Source: Deltaproteobacteria bacterium (GTDB taxonomy: Bacteria > Desulfobacterota > DSM-4660 > Desulfatiglandales > HGW-15). From it: a DNA stretch of 19,156 nt. The stretch spans positions 1-19,156 of the forward strand of contig JAFDHB010000055.1 of the NCBI GenBank assembly GCA_019308985.1. The letters are read 5' to 3'. The notes under the pieces are model-generated. The model was not told the DNA's origin. It saw only the letters and a program-made list of their open reading frames with translations, and ran no database searches. The number at the start of each line of letters is the position of its first letter. The stretch's first letter is position 1. The translations under genes and the position numbers were made by a program. This document shows, piece after piece, positions 7,531 through 14,428 of this stretch.

Positions 7531-7873
7531 GGCTATCCTCCTTCCTTCTATTGCCCTGAACGACTTTTAGGGGGAAGATTTTTTTTCCTTTCAGCTTTGG
7601 GTTTGGCGAGCCTAGAATGTCCCACATTATTCTCACAGCCAGCTGCCACTCTTCTAATTCCTTCTCCGCCATTCGCACTTCTCTCTCTTGGGCCTTGATC
7701 GTAGAGGGACGATAAGGTTTTCCAGTTCTCTTATGGATATTCTCTCGATAAAACTTTAACAGATGTTGGGCTCTTTCCAACTGTTCGAGTAACTTTTGGC
7801 GGTACCCGAGCAAAATACTCATGTCCTCACCAGCTATGGCATCAGAAAGGTGTGGTCTTAGCCAATAGTTCAT
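7508..7873 (-). CDS. Hypothetical coiled-coil protein
   Basis: A 121-residue protein with a heptad-like helical region (about 25-85; KLLEQLERAQHLLKFYREN, then REVRMAEKELEEWQLAV) and a basic C-terminus. I do not recognise the family. The ATG at 7873 has a strong site, AAAGGAGG, 5 bases upstream. It is the first gene after the structured terminator at 7900-7980 and heads the leftward block that ends with the integrase. Confidence 0.65.
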   Translation of the reverse strand: MNYWLRPHLSDAIAGEDMSILLGYRQKLLEQLERAQHLLKFYRENIHKRTGKPYRPSTIKAQEREVRMAEKELEEWQLAVRIMWDILGSPNPKLKGKKIFPLKVVQGNRRKEDSHGLGQGN

Positions 7874-7899
7874 AACTTCCTCCTTTCCGGCCTTCAGGC

Positions 7900-7980
7900 C
7901 AAAATAAAAAGAGCCCTGAAGATATTCCCAGGTCGTGACGGACCTCCTGCAACCTCACGATTGCAGGTATCTTCAGGGCT
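7900..7980 (-). terminator. Three-way-junction terminator or attenuator
   Basis: AGCCCTGAAGATA (7912-7924) and TATCTTCAGGGCT (7968-7980) form a perfect 13-bp stem. Inside it are two further hairpins: AGGTC/GACCT (7930-7934, 7941-7945) and CCTGCAA/TTGCAGG (7946-7952, 7961-7967). The last helix abuts both its neighbours, and only 5 bases (7925-7929) are unpaired at the junction. The two loops contain complementary GTGA and TCAC. On the - strand CTCTTTTTATTTT follows, as in an intrinsic terminator. It lies 27 bases before the ribosome binding site of the 7508-7873 gene, so it could control entry into the integrase block. Confidence 0.75.
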
Positions 7981-8064
7981 GGTTTTGTTTGACTTGATTT
8001 CATGTCACTGTTCGGGAAAAAGGGTTGACTTTATTGCGGTATAGCAACCTCGGGGGCAGCAGAG

Positions 8065-8652
8065 TTGAACAATCAACTCATTGACTCCTTCATGAAGCAC
8101 CTAAAAGGCAAAGACCTCATTGACGTTGATCTGATTGCTCAAGAGTTCTTCACTCATGCTAGGTCAAAATATCGAGAATGGTTTGGAGGTAGGCCATTCG
8201 TCACACAAGGTCAACGAGTCATTGACGAAAGGCCAGGCATGACTTTTATTCTCGCTGGTTACAACAAGAGTCCAGTCAATGAAAAAAGGATATATTTACT
8301 GAGCTCTAATCTGGATTTTGCGCCCCAGCTTTGCACTTCCGGGCATATGCTAGCAGGGGTACCCCAATATGCGACTTACTTAATTCATCGACTTTATAAT
8401 CCTGAAATGAGAGTGGTCCACCTTAAGAATTTGGCTGCCTATTTGATCCAGGAAACTGCAACACAAGATCCTAAAGTTGGGGGCCCTATACGGATGGCTC
8501 AAATTACATTAGAAAATGGTTATGATGAATTGACTGAGGAGACTATTTTGGGAATTGTTCAGAAGAACGAGGAGCAGAACGTCAAATTGAGAAAGTTTTT
8601 CTATGAAGGAGAGAAGAAACCGCAACCAAAGAGGAAGGCGCAAAAAAAATGA
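8065..8652 (+). CDS. N-terminally truncated proteasome-like Ntn-hydrolase
   Basis: The 195 residues resemble the later two-thirds of bacterial proteins related to the 20S proteasome beta subunit: KYREWFGGRPF, MTFILAGYNKS, IYLLSSNLDFAP, QYATYLIHRLY, then KVGGPIRMAQITLENGYDEL. The first strand and the N-terminal nucleophile Thr/Ser expected in an active protease are missing. The frame is open upstream only to a stop at 8026 (LYCGIATSGAAE precedes the TTG start at 8065), and the missing part is not seen in other frames before the terminator at 7980. The C-terminus is a basic tail (KKPQPKRKAQKK). It is probably a 5'-truncated remnant, or a non-catalytic relative. It is one of the few + strand genes in the element. 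Family assignment is from motif memory. Confidence 0.6.
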   Translation: MNNQLIDSFMKHLKGKDLIDVDLIAQEFFTHARSKYREWFGGRPFVTQGQRVIDERPGMTFILAGYNKSPVNEKRIYLLSSNLDFAPQLCTSGHMLAGVPQYATYLIHRLYNPEMRVVHLKNLAAYLIQETATQDPKVGGPIRMAQITLENGYDELTEETILGIVQKNEEQNVKLRKFFYEGEKKPQPKRKAQKK

Positions 8653-8813
8653 TTCAGAAAATAAATGAGAATGCCTATTTCGTGGTGGATACGGAGTCTT
8701 TTCTCAAACAAATAAACGCCTACGACCCTATCGTAGCGAACCAAACTATTTGCTCCCCCGATATCACAGAAGAAATCACGGTACTGGGGCCTGATGTTGG
8801 AGACCGTGATTAA
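8649..8813 (+). CDS. Small hypothetical protein overlapping the Ntn-like gene
   Basis: Fifty-four codons starting with an ATG that overlaps the preceding stop as ATGA, typical of coupled genes. The product (MIQKINENAYFVVDTESFLK...) has no recognised family. Near its end another frame takes over with coding-like sequence (VIKDKKLTASIQFSESKG, from 8794), so this is probably the first part of a gene broken by a frameshift near 8800. Confidence 0.4.
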   Translation: MIQKINENAYFVVDTESFLKQINAYDPIVANQTICSPDITEEITVLGPDVGDRD

Positions 8814-9357
8814 GGACAAAAAGCTTACCGCGAGCATTCAGTTTTCAGAGAGCAAAGGGTTATTGATTGGCACAAAGAAGAAAAGGGCTCTTGGCAATCT
8901 GACTAGAAGAGTGGTATGAAGGGGGAAGAAAGTACACAGTTGCCGATCTCCAAGAGGCTGCTCGATACCCTGAGGCCTACCTTGCGGCGAATGAGGATGC
9001 TGAGGGTCAAGATACGAGCCTTAGAGAACCTGAGAAAATCTGCCGGCAAACCGAGGATGTAAACTTATGCACCCACTACGCCCCAGGAGCAATATTCGTT
9101 ATTTGATTTCAAGCCTGCCGAGCGGGAAGAGGATCGTAAAGTACCTCCCCGTAAACGTGTGCGAGTTTCTACGACCGGAGAAATCAGACCTGGAGGAGAA
9201 TTCTTATGAGGCGCGCAAGCCCTCACCCACGGCCAAGCAGTCGCCATCCTCAGGTTCAAATCTCTTGACACCCTCCGAGCTAGACTCACTGAAGAAGGAG
9301 TCGAAAGACGCCTTCAGGCAAGCAAAAGGCCGTTTCAAAGACCTAGGCTAGCCCAAG
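8794..9357 (+). pseudogene. Decayed gene or genes with several frame breaks
   Basis: Coding-like segments follow one another in changing frames: LTASIQFSESKGLLIGTKKK (frame ending 8919), then LEEWYEGGRKYTVADLQEAA with no start codon, then TPQEQYSLFDFKPAEREED and RKRVRVSTTGEIRPGGEFL. A stop at 9207-9209 follows, and the same frame continues as QALTHGQAVAILRFKSLDTL to about 9357. A good ribosome binding site (GGAGG, 9 bases before ATG 9206) marks where the last part once began, but that ATG is now out of frame. No product can be named. On the opposite strand I see no convincing gene. Confidence 0.5.
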
Positions 9358-9371
9358 AGCAGCCCTAGCAT

Positions 9372-9638
9372 CTACTCCAGCTTCTGGCCCCTTGTCGCAG
9401 CGATTTCCGCAATGCCTTCGAATCTGCCCCTTACCTCCTCCGGTGAAGCGCCCTCGCTAACGAGTGGCGGCGGCTCAACTAGGGTAGGGCTCTCAGAAGG
9501 TTCACCGAAAAACGTTCGGTCGATTTCCAAAAGCTCATCCTCTGTCATCAGTGCGTCAGGGAGGCCGTGCTCTTCGAGAGTATTTCTGCCGGCTTGCTCA
9601 TAGGTATTCCAGTCTGTGGGGGGAGTTGCCTGTTTCAA
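9372..9638 (-). CDS. C-terminal part of a frameshifted acidic phage-type protein
   Basis: Up to 88 residues, acidic and proline-rich (TLVEPPPLVSEGASPEEV). The first residues (PPTDWNTYEQAGRNTLEEHG) continue naturally from the end of the gene at 9598-9972 (DEANRLIETGN), but in a different frame. The change occurs at the run of six G on the + strand at 9618-9623. The only starts are a TTG at 9638, inside the upstream gene, and a later ATG (MTEDELLEID). Most likely the second half of one broken gene of about 200 codons. This is the last gene of the leftward terminase block. Confidence 0.5.
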   Translation of the reverse strand: MKQATPPTDWNTYEQAGRNTLEEHGLPDALMTEDELLEIDRTFFGEPSESPTLVEPPPLVSEGASPEEVRGRFEGIAEIAATRGQKLE

Positions 9639-9972
9639 TCAAGCGGTTCGCTTCGTCTTGTGCATCTTCATACATACCAGGGTCAGACGCAATCTTGGGG
9701 AACCGCCAGATGAAATATTCCCGAATGGCGCGGGGATCCCCGGATTCGGCAAATGACCTCGCCTCGGACATGCGATGTTTCGCCAAGAGAATTTGCATTT
9801 TGCGCTCCCGCTCTGCAATCTTCATGGCAACCGGGTCGGAGTCACCCAGGACTTCATCCTCACGCGCTGGCCGCCGACTAGCTTCAACAATCTGTTCCAG
9901 CGCCGCGCTCGCCTCCTCCTCATCACCATACTGCACGCGCTGTGCCAATTCTCGGTAATCTAAATCACTCAT
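9598..9972 (-). CDS. Hypothetical acidic phage-type protein, 5' part
   Basis: A 124-residue protein, helical and charged (DEEEASAALEQIVEASRRPA), with a segment (FIWRFPKIASDPGMYEDAQD) reminiscent of the acidic protein at 10255-11202 (ECGDIVEDPYLFRLTTSLV). The ATG at 9972 is chosen because AAGGAG lies 8 bases upstream; an earlier in-frame ATG lacks such a site. The final residues (SPHRLEYL) look like out-of-frame read-through after the homopolymer at 9618-9623. Possibly related to scaffold or decoration proteins, which I cannot show. Confidence 0.55.
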   Translation of the reverse strand: MSDLDYRELAQRVQYGDEEEASAALEQIVEASRRPAREDEVLGDSDPVAMKIAERERKMQILLAKHRMSEARSFAESGDPRAIREYFIWRFPKIASDPGMYEDAQDEANRLIETGNSPHRLEYL

Positions 9973-10246
9973 TCGAAAATCTCCTTTCTTGCATTTTTGA
10001 TCTTGACTCATGTTCATAAACATCTCTAATCAGGGACTCCTCACAGTCAGGGAAGGGTTCCTGAATCGCCATTGCCTCAAACTCCGGTCGCTCCTCCTGT
10101 TCCCTGGCGGCTTCCTCCATCCGCCTGGTGTCGGCAAGCAACTGCTGGCCTCTAGCGCGCGCCATGCGCTCGATCTTCATGGCGCGGGCAATTATCTTTG
10201 CTCCGATGCGTGTCCCAGGGCACCGTTGCTTTTCATGTGGGTTCAT
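9965..10246 (-). CDS. Hypothetical charged protein
   Basis: A 93-residue, highly charged and probably helical protein (ARAMKIERMARARGQQLLAD, then EEAAREQEERPEFEAMA). No family is recognised. The ATG at 10246 (MNPHEKQRC) has GAGG 6 bases upstream and is preferred to a slightly longer start at 10258. The end overlaps the next gene by 8 bases and the start lies 8 bases after the preceding gene, so it sits in a tight co-transcribed block downstream of the terminase. Confidence 0.55.
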   Translation of the reverse strand: MNPHEKQRCPGTRIGAKIIARAMKIERMARARGQQLLADTRRMEEAAREQEERPEFEAMAIQEPFPDCEESLIRDVYEHESRSKMQERRFSNE

Positions 10247-10254
10247 AGGTAACC

Positions 10255-11202
10255 TCAAAAGGGCGGCCTCTGTCCCCGCGCCTTCGCCATTTCCTCAAGC
10301 ACCCTCTGTGCTTCGGTTCTGGCAGCCGCGGCCTCATCCGCCTTCGGTTCGGGTGCTTGTGGTACATGGCGCGCATTGACCGGGGACAGTTCCCAGCGAG
10401 CGGCCTCACGCTTTCGTTGGAGACGTGTCTCCATGTCTCGCTCACTCAGCTTTTGCATCACTCTCCTTTCTACCCAAGCCCGGACTTCTTTGCCCGCTGC
10501 CACATAGGTTTCCGGTACATTGGGCTCCCCGGCAGCTAGCTTCTCGTTGACAAGGCTAGTAGTCAACCGAAACAGATACGGATCCTCCACGATATCCCCA
10601 CACTCAACAGCGAATCGCCTTTGAATCTTCGCGGCCTCTTCTGGGTCAAGCTGTGGTGTGGGCTGTCCTGCGGTTTCTTCACTAGGCTCTTGAGCGTCAG
10701 GGATTTCACCAGCCCTGATTCGTTCAAGATACTCCTCTGCCTCCTTTTTTGTCCGCCTCGCTTCCTCAAGATACTTATCTGCGGCACTTTGTTTCTGTAG
10801 TGTTCTAATTCCAGCATCCAAGACTTTGGACAGAGGGGCATACTCTGTTTCACCAAAGACTTTCAAGGGAACCATCTCCTCTTGAGGTTCTTGGACCTCT
10901 TCGGTCTCCTCACTCTCCAGATCTTCGGCAGCGGCCTCCTCCTCGTCAATTTGCTCTTCCTGATCAAACTCCTCTTGCTCATCAAGGTCTGTTGCGTAAT
11001 CCTCAAGGCTTTCGTCTTCGGCTTCATCTGGCTCTGTCTCCTCCTGGTCCACCCCCAGGTCGGCCAGGACAAAATCTTCCTCATCGCTATCCACCTCGGC
11101 ATGAACCTGGTCCTCGGTTTCGCTCTCTTCTTCAGATTCCTCGGAGGCCTCCTCGTCCAGAGACTCCTCGTGCTCCTCATTTTCCCGGGGTTCGTCTGTC
11201 AT
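10255..11202 (-). CDS. Large acidic phage-type protein, scaffold-like
   Basis: About 315 residues in three zones. The first about 110 residues are very rich in Glu and Asp (EESEEESETEDQVHAEVDSD) and likely disordered. The middle, starting at VPLKVFGETEYAPLSKVLDA and running through KYLEEARRTKKEAEEYLERI, looks like a coiled coil. A C-terminal folded region (RRFAVECGDIVEDPYLFRLT) ends in a basic helical tail. An acidic disordered N-terminus with a helical middle is typical of capsid scaffolding or virion-accessory proteins, but no portal or capsid gene accompanies it. The start is uncertain: AAAGGAGGTGAT overlaps an ATG at 11214 and lies 14 bases before the ATG at 11202, which also has GGAAGG just upstream. 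Confidence 0.6.
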   Translation of the reverse strand: MTDEPRENEEHEESLDEEASEESEEESETEDQVHAEVDSDEEDFVLADLGVDQEETEPDEAEDESLEDYATDLDEQEEFDQEEQIDEEEAAAEDLESEETEEVQEPQEEMVPLKVFGETEYAPLSKVLDAGIRTLQKQSAADKYLEEARRTKKEAEEYLERIRAGEIPDAQEPSEETAGQPTPQLDPEEAAKIQRRFAVECGDIVEDPYLFRLTTSLVNEKLAAGEPNVPETYVAAGKEVRAWVERRVMQKLSERDMETRLQRKREAARWELSPVNARHVPQAPEPKADEAAAARTEAQRVLEEMAKARGQRPPF

Positions 11203-11223
11203 GATTCCTTCCATCACCTCCTT

Positions 11224-11856
11224 TCAAAGGTCACCGTGAACCTCATCCAGAAGCCTTTCCATCTGCCATTCGTTATCCGCCTCTTGCCTCCACGTCACTA
11301 GCGCAGCAACAGCATAACCAAGTGCGGCTACAGCAGGGAAATCTACGTCTTTGACTCTGCTCACATCATCAGGGACTTCAAGCAAGGCAGCGTTCAGGGC
11401 ACTGGTAGGGGGAATAAATAATGTGCGCTTTTCAGGTCGAAGCAAGCCCTTCACGACATTCAGGTGAAAGGAAAGCAAGCCCCGGTCCTCGGCAAACGGC
11501 GCTTCAACGACATAAAGCGGAGCAACGCCCTGAGCGAAGGCCGTTCTGTTGTGCTGCTCAAGATAATGCAACGCGGGCAGCTCTTTGGATTTCGATGATT
11601 TTAACCGCGCATAATAGGTCTGGATTTCAAATCGATTCTTCGAAGCCGTTGCGGTCTTTATAAGCTTGGAAAGGTCGGTTTGCTCACTTTCTGCAATCAC
11701 ATGGTAGCGAAACTCCACGCCAGTTTTGGGGAACGGAGGCTCGAAAAATAATTCTTCGCCAACCACCACGAGAAAACCTGGTTTCTCCGCAGGCCACCCC
11801 AGGCCGGCAACAACGCGAGTCATTTCAACTTCCCGGTCGTCAACCTTGATTTTCAT
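11224..11856 (-). CDS. Hypothetical protein coupled to the terminase gene
   Basis: A 210-residue protein with no recognised family. It has alternating strands at the N-terminus (MKIKVDDREVEM, FLVVVGEELFFEPPF), a central helical part (LHYLEQHNRTAFAQGVAPLY), and a conserved-looking segment (PDDVSRVKDVDFPAVAALGY). Its ATG at 11856 overlaps the terminase stop as ATGA, with GGAGG 4 bases upstream, so it is translationally coupled to the large terminase. The usual gene here in tailed phages is the portal, but this protein is far too short for one. Its coupling suggests a packaging-related accessory role (inference). Confidence 0.6.
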   Translation of the reverse strand: MKIKVDDREVEMTRVVAGLGWPAEKPGFLVVVGEELFFEPPFPKTGVEFRYHVIAESEQTDLSKLIKTATASKNRFEIQTYYARLKSSKSKELPALHYLEQHNRTAFAQGVAPLYVVEAPFAEDRGLLSFHLNVVKGLLRPEKRTLFIPPTSALNAALLEVPDDVSRVKDVDFPAVAALGYAVAALVTWRQEADNEWQMERLLDEVHGDL

Positions 11857-13259
11857 AATACCTCCGCAAAGAAACCACCTGAGAAGAACGTCAAACAAAG
11901 GGCATCTGCCGGGTCAGGGGACCTCTTCAAGAGCTCTCTCATGGTATCTTTCTTCATGATTTTGATCTTACCGTTCACCACCTCATAGGTCGGCGCTGCG
12001 AGCTCCTCAGTCAACTGCTCATCAGGCGGCAACATCGCCCCTGGGTCGGTTCGTAACCACTCACGCACAGCCCACCACAGCTGGTCGCGGAGCTGATAAA
12101 ACTCTCCCTGCTCAGTCTTTTGAGTCGGGGAAGATGCAACTTTCACGGGGTTTGCAGGGGTTCCCTGCTTTTGCATTGCAGGCGCAACGCCAGCACCAAC
12201 CCCGGTCGCGTCAACGTTCACCCTCATCACTTGCCGCTTCTTGCACTCAGCAACAGCGCGGTCGGCAGTGGAAAGGATATCCAGGCCAGACCAAGCAATG
12301 GGTCTCTCGACATACCCGCCCCACCGGAAGCAGGCAACGTTCAGGTCATTACCAAACTCGCCTACGTCAAGCCCGAGGACGGCACGGGTCAACTCAGGAG
12401 GCCTCTCTCCATGTTTCGTAACATGCGCGTCCCACCTGGCCCGGGCATTGTTTATCCATTCCCGGGAAATTAGCTGATTGACTCCCGCGGCAGGGTATTG
12501 ACCAAGCGCCATGTACGAGAAGGACGGCTCAACGATCTTGTAAAAGCCTGCCTTGAGCGGCGGATATTCATACCCAGCATGACTTTTCGCTACCGCACCG
12601 ACAAGGAAGGACGGCAGCTCAAAGCAGGAACTGTCCGGATTCTCTCCCTCTGCGAGGGGCCTGCACCATTCATGGATCCTTCGTACCGTGGTTTCACGTG
12701 TAACGGCACCGTGGATCACGTCCCGGCCTTCCCGGACATTCGGATGATTGAAAGCGCAAAGCTCTACTACCTTCGCCCGCCCATCACGCTCCATCCGGTA
12801 AACCGATCCCGTCTCGGAACGTGGGTTGAACATGCACAGCAGACGAGCATGTCCGCCTGACATGCAACTCTCGATCCCTCTGAAGACTTCCTCCGGCACG
12901 GCGTCAGCCTCATCAACGATGAAAAGCAGGTTTGGAGCATGTTTTCCACTAAACTTCGCCTCCCGCTGTGCCGGGGTCCCGGTTGCTGGAATCACAACGC
13001 CCGTCAGAAAGCTGTTTGGCGAGCGCTCAATGTGCAGGCTCTTTATTGCGTCTCCAGTAAACAGTTCAGGATGTTTCTGGACAATGCTCCCTATCTCCCC
13101 CCACAAGAGCTTTCTCAAGTTTGACTCCGGGGGCGCTGCGGCAGTATAGACTTGAGAATCAGGGAAGCATTTCCAGAACCAGACGGCGGCCCGGGCAGCA
13201 CCGTGCGTCTTTCCCACCGCGTTCGCACTGCGAGCTATCGTGATAGGATTATCCCGCAC
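11853..13259 (-). CDS. terL: Phage terminase large subunit, frame-broken at the N-terminus
   Basis: ATP-driven DNA packaging motor and headful/cos nuclease. Numbered from the GTG at 13259: a Walker A variant ARSANAVGKTHG (about 9-20), Walker B LLFIVDEADAV (111-121), and the RNase H-like nuclease with three acidic positions D298 (LGLDVGEFGND), D350 (VNVDATGVGAG) and D452 (SPDPADALCLTF). All catalytic motifs are present in this 468-residue frame. The normal N-terminal segment is encoded just upstream in a different frame (13235-13459). Between them the sequence reads FTEEVKTLLESVRDN in this frame, joining that segment near 13293-13297 with one base missing. So the gene is probably inactivated, unless the break is a sequencing error or recoded. 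The next gene overlaps its stop by 4 bases. Confidence 0.88.
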   Translation of the reverse strand: MRDNPITIARSANAVGKTHGAARAAVWFWKCFPDSQVYTAAAPPESNLRKLLWGEIGSIVQKHPELFTGDAIKSLHIERSPNSFLTGVVIPATGTPAQREAKFSGKHAPNLLFIVDEADAVPEEVFRGIESCMSGGHARLLCMFNPRSETGSVYRMERDGRAKVVELCAFNHPNVREGRDVIHGAVTRETTVRRIHEWCRPLAEGENPDSSCFELPSFLVGAVAKSHAGYEYPPLKAGFYKIVEPSFSYMALGQYPAAGVNQLISREWINNARARWDAHVTKHGERPPELTRAVLGLDVGEFGNDLNVACFRWGGYVERPIAWSGLDILSTADRAVAECKKRQVMRVNVDATGVGAGVAPAMQKQGTPANPVKVASSPTQKTEQGEFYQLRDQLWWAVREWLRTDPGAMLPPDEQLTEELAAPTYEVVNGKIKIMKKDTMRELLKRSPDPADALCLTFFSGGFFAEVL

Positions 13260-13459
13260 TGACTCCAGGAGTGTTTTAACCTCCTCTGTGAAGTCTCACC
13301 CAGGACCTCCTGGGCAAAGGCCACAGGGTCGCTCTGGTAGCGGGTGTAGTCCACCGCGTCTTGTCCCGCTCTAAGCTCCTTGCGGATCAACTCGGATAGC
13401 CCTTCGTAGAGCCTGTCTTTGATCGATTCTTCTACAAAATTCATCTGCAACACTGGCAT
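13235..13459 (-). pseudogene. terL: N-terminal segment of the terminase large subunit, out of frame
   Basis: Residues such as GQDAVDYTRYQSDPVAFAQE followed by VLGE are the usual lead-in to a terminase ATPase domain. After VLGE this frame gives a run unlike the family (TSQRRLKHSW). The frame of the 11853-13259 gene supplies the expected FTEEVKTLLESV. The break is at GAGACTTC on the coding strand (about 13293-13297), which is not a homopolymer. Starts at ATG 13459 or 13444 overlap the end of terS by 74-89 bases. Confidence 0.7.
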
Positions 13460-13958
13460 CTACTTCTCTCAGGATTTGAATCAACTCTTGCTGGAACTCA
13501 TGGACTGCTTTGACTTCAGCAAGCATCGCAAGGGTTTCATTCTGGAGCTTCAATTGCCCCCGGATCTCCCCCATCGCCCTCAAAGCGATTTCCCGGGGAT
13601 CCTTGAATCTGTACTCGGTGAGTTCCTGAGCATCCTCACCACGGCCTACACGGACCTTGCGGACTTGGCTTTCAAGGACTTGCAAGGCCTCGTCTTCACC
13701 CCTGAGCCATCTCATACACGTATCAAGGAGCTCGTGGGCATTATCATTCAACTTGCGCAGCTGCGCGACTGTATCGAGATGCTCATTGACAAAGCGATGC
13801 ACGGTCTCAAGCTGGACATCCTTGGCCACGATCCGGCCAAGGCTCTTCTTGGCCTTGGAGACCGCAGCAGGGGAGACGCCAAAGTGTCTTGCACACTCAC
13901 TGACCCCCTTGCCCTCTTGGAGGAGCCTTCGCAGTTCGTTCTTATCAATTTTCCCCAT
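13371..13958 (-). CDS. terS: Terminase small subunit candidate
   Basis: A 195-residue protein directly upstream of the large terminase. It begins with a helix-turn-helix (about 7-42; LLQEGKGVSECARHFGVSPA, then VSKAKKSLGR), followed by a long helical, charged region suited to ring oligomerisation. Small terminases use an N-terminal HTH to recognise pac or cos DNA and pass it to the large subunit. Assignment rests on gene order, the HTH and length, not on strong sequence similarity. The ATG at 13958 has no clear ribosome binding site. Its end overlaps the terminase N-terminal segment. A perfect palindrome (14045-14068) lies about 90 bp upstream and could be its DNA target. Confidence 0.7.
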   Translation of the reverse strand: MGKIDKNELRRLLQEGKGVSECARHFGVSPAAVSKAKKSLGRIVAKDVQLETVHRFVNEHLDTVAQLRKLNDNAHELLDTCMRWLRGEDEALQVLESQVRKVRVGRGEDAQELTEYRFKDPREIALRAMGEIRGQLKLQNETLAMLAEVKAVHEFQQELIQILREVDASVADEFCRRIDQRQALRRAIRVDPQGA

Positions 13959-13973
13959 CAACTTTTATCAATA

Positions 13974-14159
13974 CTACAATGTAGGGCTCACGCTTGTATT
14001 TGTTGGTTCAATTGAGCACGGTTCTGTTAAACTGGGTGGATTGTCAGGTTGGTCGCGCGACCAACCTGTCCTTCTTCGATAAACGTTTCTCGCCGTTTCT
14101 ACCGTCACCCTCCGCCCGCTGTCCTGGTGGATGAATTTGGCGGCGGCATTCACGGACAT
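13974..14159 (-). CDS. Small phage-type protein related to the 6980-7192 remnant
   Basis: Up to 61 residues. The N-terminal half (AAKFIHQDSGRRVTVETARN) looks like a short DNA-binding helical motif; the second half is encoded by a 24-bp palindrome and flanking conserved DNA (QPDNPPSLT, shared with the other copy). ATG 14159 is close behind its Shine-Dalgarno sequence; the GTG at 14150 has GAGG 8 bases upstream and may be the real start. The gene ends 15 bases before terS. Its function is unknown; its shared sequence with the region upstream of the integrase suggests a duplicated regulatory cassette. Confidence 0.45.
   Translation of the reverse strand: MSVNAAAKFIHQDSGRRVTVETARNVYRRRTGWSRDQPDNPPSLTEPCSIEPTNTSVSPTL
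14027..14145. repeat. Duplicated segment copy B with perfect 24-bp palindrome
   Basis: CAGGTTGGTCGC (14045-14056) followed directly by its reverse complement GCGACCAACCTG (14057-14068). Flanks match copy A at 7021-7135 (GGTGGATTGTCAGGTTG on one side, CGCTGTCC and GGTGGATGAA on the other). Compared with copy A, two adjacent base pairs of the stem are changed on both arms, keeping pairing intact. Confidence 0.75.
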
Positions 14160-14182
14160 ACCCTCGTGCTCGATAAAACGAG

Positions 14183-14210
14183 AAGTTAAAATTTAACTCG
14201 GTTTTAACTT
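14183..14210. promoter_or_regulatory. AT-rich nested palindrome, operator or terminator
   Basis: AAGTTAAAA (14183-14191) pairs with TTTTAACTT (14202-14210); the overlapping dyad AGTTAAA, A, TTTAACT (14184-14198) is an alternative fold. On the - strand it covers the stop of the HTH gene at 14204-14422 and is followed by CTCGTTTTAT. It could be a weak terminator before the 14159 gene or a repressor site. Confidence 0.4.
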
Positions 14211-14422
14211 ACCGGCGGTTTCGCTGACTGCGAATGAGCTTCAATGAACTTGAAAATCTCGGACTGTTTAAACCTCAGCATGCTTTTCGGTCTTTTGCCG
14301 GTAGTACTGGGCGAGGGGATACGAATACACGGCAAAAAGCCTTGCTCCGCGGCTTTATATACCCAGGCCAGGGAGCATCTTAGTATTCGCTGTACGTCTT
14401 TAGGTGTCAGCAAACTATCCAT
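14204..14422 (-). CDS. Small MerR/excisionase-type helix-turn-helix protein
   Basis: A 72-residue protein with an N-terminal HTH_17-like fold: LLTPKDVQRILRCSLAWVYK (residues 4-23), then a wing (FLPCIRIP...SMLRFKQSEIFKFI), the pattern of excisionases and phage transcription activators. It lies between the iteron/ATPase region and the terminase genes, so it may switch on packaging genes or act as recombination directionality factor. A second small HTH protein sits beside the integrase. The ATG lies 6 bases after the upstream gene's stop codon, so the two are probably co-transcribed. Confidence 0.65.
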   Translation of the reverse strand: MDSLLTPKDVQRILRCSLAWVYKAAEQGFLPCIRIPSPSTTGKRPKSMLRFKQSEIFKFIEAHSQSAKPPVS

Positions 14423-14428
14423 GTCCTA

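Noticed and set aside
7911..7980. CRISPR-like repeat
   Set aside because: Only one set of inverted arms, no regularly spaced direct repeats, and no cas genes in the window.
10882..11301. Hydrophobic + strand frame opposite the acidic protein gene
   Set aside because: It is the complement of a Glu/Asp-rich coding region, which always yields Leu/Phe-rich antisense frames; no ribosome binding site, and the - strand gene fits its operon.
13419..14015. Long + strand frame of about 198 codons opposite terS
   Set aside because: No phage-like motif or ribosome binding site; the opposite strand encodes an HTH protein directly upstream of terL.
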